6,221 bases of DNA from Campylobacterota bacterium (GTDB taxonomy: Bacteria > Campylobacterota > Campylobacteria > Campylobacterales > SZUA-545): assembly GCA_025997415.1 (NCBI GenBank), contig BNUO01000092.1:1-6221 (forward strand). The letters are read 5' to 3'. Both the position numbers and the translations under genes were made by a program. Of the stretch, positions 5,709 through 6,221 are shown in pieces; position 1 is the first letter of the stretch; every line of letters starts with the position of its first letter. The notes below the pieces were generated by a model that had not been told where the DNA came from, made no database searches, and saw only the letters and a list, made by a program, of their open reading frames with translations.

Positions 5709-6221
5709 GTATCCAATTTGAACCATATCCGTTTGAAAAATTGCGAAATCTGATTGGCGGACTAACGCCCAAAAAAGAACTGATCAATCTTTCGATCGGT
5801 GAGCCGCAATTTGCCACGCCGCAGCCGATCATTGATGTTCTGAATGCACACGCCGCTCTGTTTAGCAAATATCCCGCAAGTGCGGGCGTACCAAAGCTTA
5901 AAGAGATGCAGATCAAGTTTGTGCAAACAAGATTTTGCGTTTCGCTTAGAGACGATCAGATTTTGCCAACGCTTGGCACTAGAGAGGCGCTATTTAATTT
6001 TCCGCAATCGCTGCTTTTTGATCAATCAAATCCCACTATTGCGCACCCAAATCCATTTTATCAAATATACGAAGGCGCGGTAAAAGCCTGCCGTGCAAAA
6101 CAGATTCTACTCGATCTAGCCCAAGATCGCCATTTTAAGCCTGACATCGACGATCCAAGACTAAAAAATTGTGATCTGGTGATCTTAAATAGCCCAAATA
6201 ATCCGACAGGTTCGGTTTTAA
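5705..6221 (+). CDS. dapC: PLP-dependent aminotransferase, probably succinyldiaminopimelate aminotransferase, 3' end cut by window edge
   Basis: This is a fold-type I, class I/II aminotransferase. It probably makes N-succinyl-LL-2,6-diaminopimelate from the keto precursor in lysine and peptidoglycan synthesis, using glutamate and pyridoxal phosphate in the cytoplasm. I translated 172 residues from the ATG at 5705; the family usually has 370-400, so more than half is missing, including the PLP lysine. Visible landmarks are LSIGEPQF (29-36), KYPASAG (55-61), GTREALFNFP (91-100) at the cofactor phosphate site, HPNPFYQIYEGA (114-125) with the ring-stacking aromatic Y119, and LNSPNNPTG (161-169). 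The opening FEPYPFEKL and the GTREALFNFP block resemble proteins annotated DapC in Campylobacterota, as I recall them. The class is certain; the substrate is inferred, and another amino acid aminotransferase is possible. The ATG overlaps the trmA stop (ATGA) and has a good Shine-Dalgarno sequence, so it belongs to the motA operon. Confidence 0.75.
   Translation, partial: MSIQFEPYPFEKLRNLIGGLTPKKELINLSIGEPQFATPQPIIDVLNAHAALFSKYPASAGVPKLKEMQIKFVQTRFCVSLRDDQILPTLGTREALFNFPQSLLFDQSNPTIAHPNPFYQIYEGAVKACRAKQILLDLAQDRHFKPDIDDPRLKNCDLVILNSPNNPTGSVL

Larger units (their letters stand above)
1..6221. repeat. Dispersed CGATCG / GCGATCGC palindromes (HIP1-like)
   Basis: By hand count CGATCG occurs 21 times, at 20, 307, 321, 522, 639, 663, 1532, 1933, 2834, 3191, 3218, 3305, 3422, 3725, 4259, 4923, 4999, 5039, 5132, 5300 and 5793; about 1.5 would be expected from equal base frequencies. 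The full octamer GCGATCGC occurs five times (662, 1531, 4258, 4922, 5299) against about 0.1 expected. GATC alone occurs about 94 times against about 24. The sites lie inside genes on both coding strands and in different reading frames, so they are not a product of one codon. None lies in the 85-base intergenic region. The octamer equals HIP1, known from cyanobacterial genomes. Confidence 0.85.

Noticed and set aside
5629..5916. Minus-strand open frame of 95 codons across the trmA/dapC junction
   Set aside because: It is antisense to two well-supported, overlapping genes.

Overview
The window looks like a chromosomal segment from a flagellated, Gram-negative member of the Campylobacterota (the former Epsilonproteobacteria). 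This rests on family resemblance read by eye: a GlmU of the short (433-residue) campylobacterial type with a PGTGGA loop, a MotA ending in ERISQFE, a MotB with the FGDMMSLLL membrane helix, a TrmA with an N-terminal cysteine motif, and an aminotransferase resembling the succinyl-diaminopimelate aminotransferases of this phylum. The DNA is richer in GC than Campylobacter or Helicobacter and very rich in GATC and CGATCG. No species can be named from the sequence alone.

Layout. On the minus strand, glmU (2222 to 921) is followed by coaBC (924 to beyond the left edge). The two overlap in a GTGA stop/start and form one transcription unit for UDP-GlcNAc and coenzyme A synthesis. An 85-base divergent intergenic region (2223-2307) separates this unit from a plus-strand run: motA, motB, fliP, trmA and the 5' part of a dapC-like aminotransferase cut by the right edge. 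The plus-strand genes are separated by +3, 0, -4 and -4 bases, so they are almost certainly one operon with translational coupling. There is no gap above 100 bases, and no tRNA, rRNA, mobile element, CRISPR array or phage gene was seen.

How the genes fit together. MotA and MotB form the ion-conducting stator of the flagellar motor, with sequence features of the PomA/PomB (sodium-type) branch. FliP is the main subunit of the flagellar type III export gate. TrmA makes ribothymidine at position 54 of tRNA, and the last gene probably acts in the diaminopimelate/lysine branch. With GlmU across the divergent promoter, the neighbourhood mixes envelope-precursor synthesis with motility and housekeeping functions.

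No new multi-gene system was found; this is an ordinary housekeeping and motility region. The points most worth a second look are the strong excess of the palindrome CGATCG, including five exact copies of the HIP1 octamer known from cyanobacteria; a TrmA carrying the cysteine pattern of the RlmD/RumA iron-sulfur cluster; and a MotA in which the conserved proline of the third membrane helix is missing.
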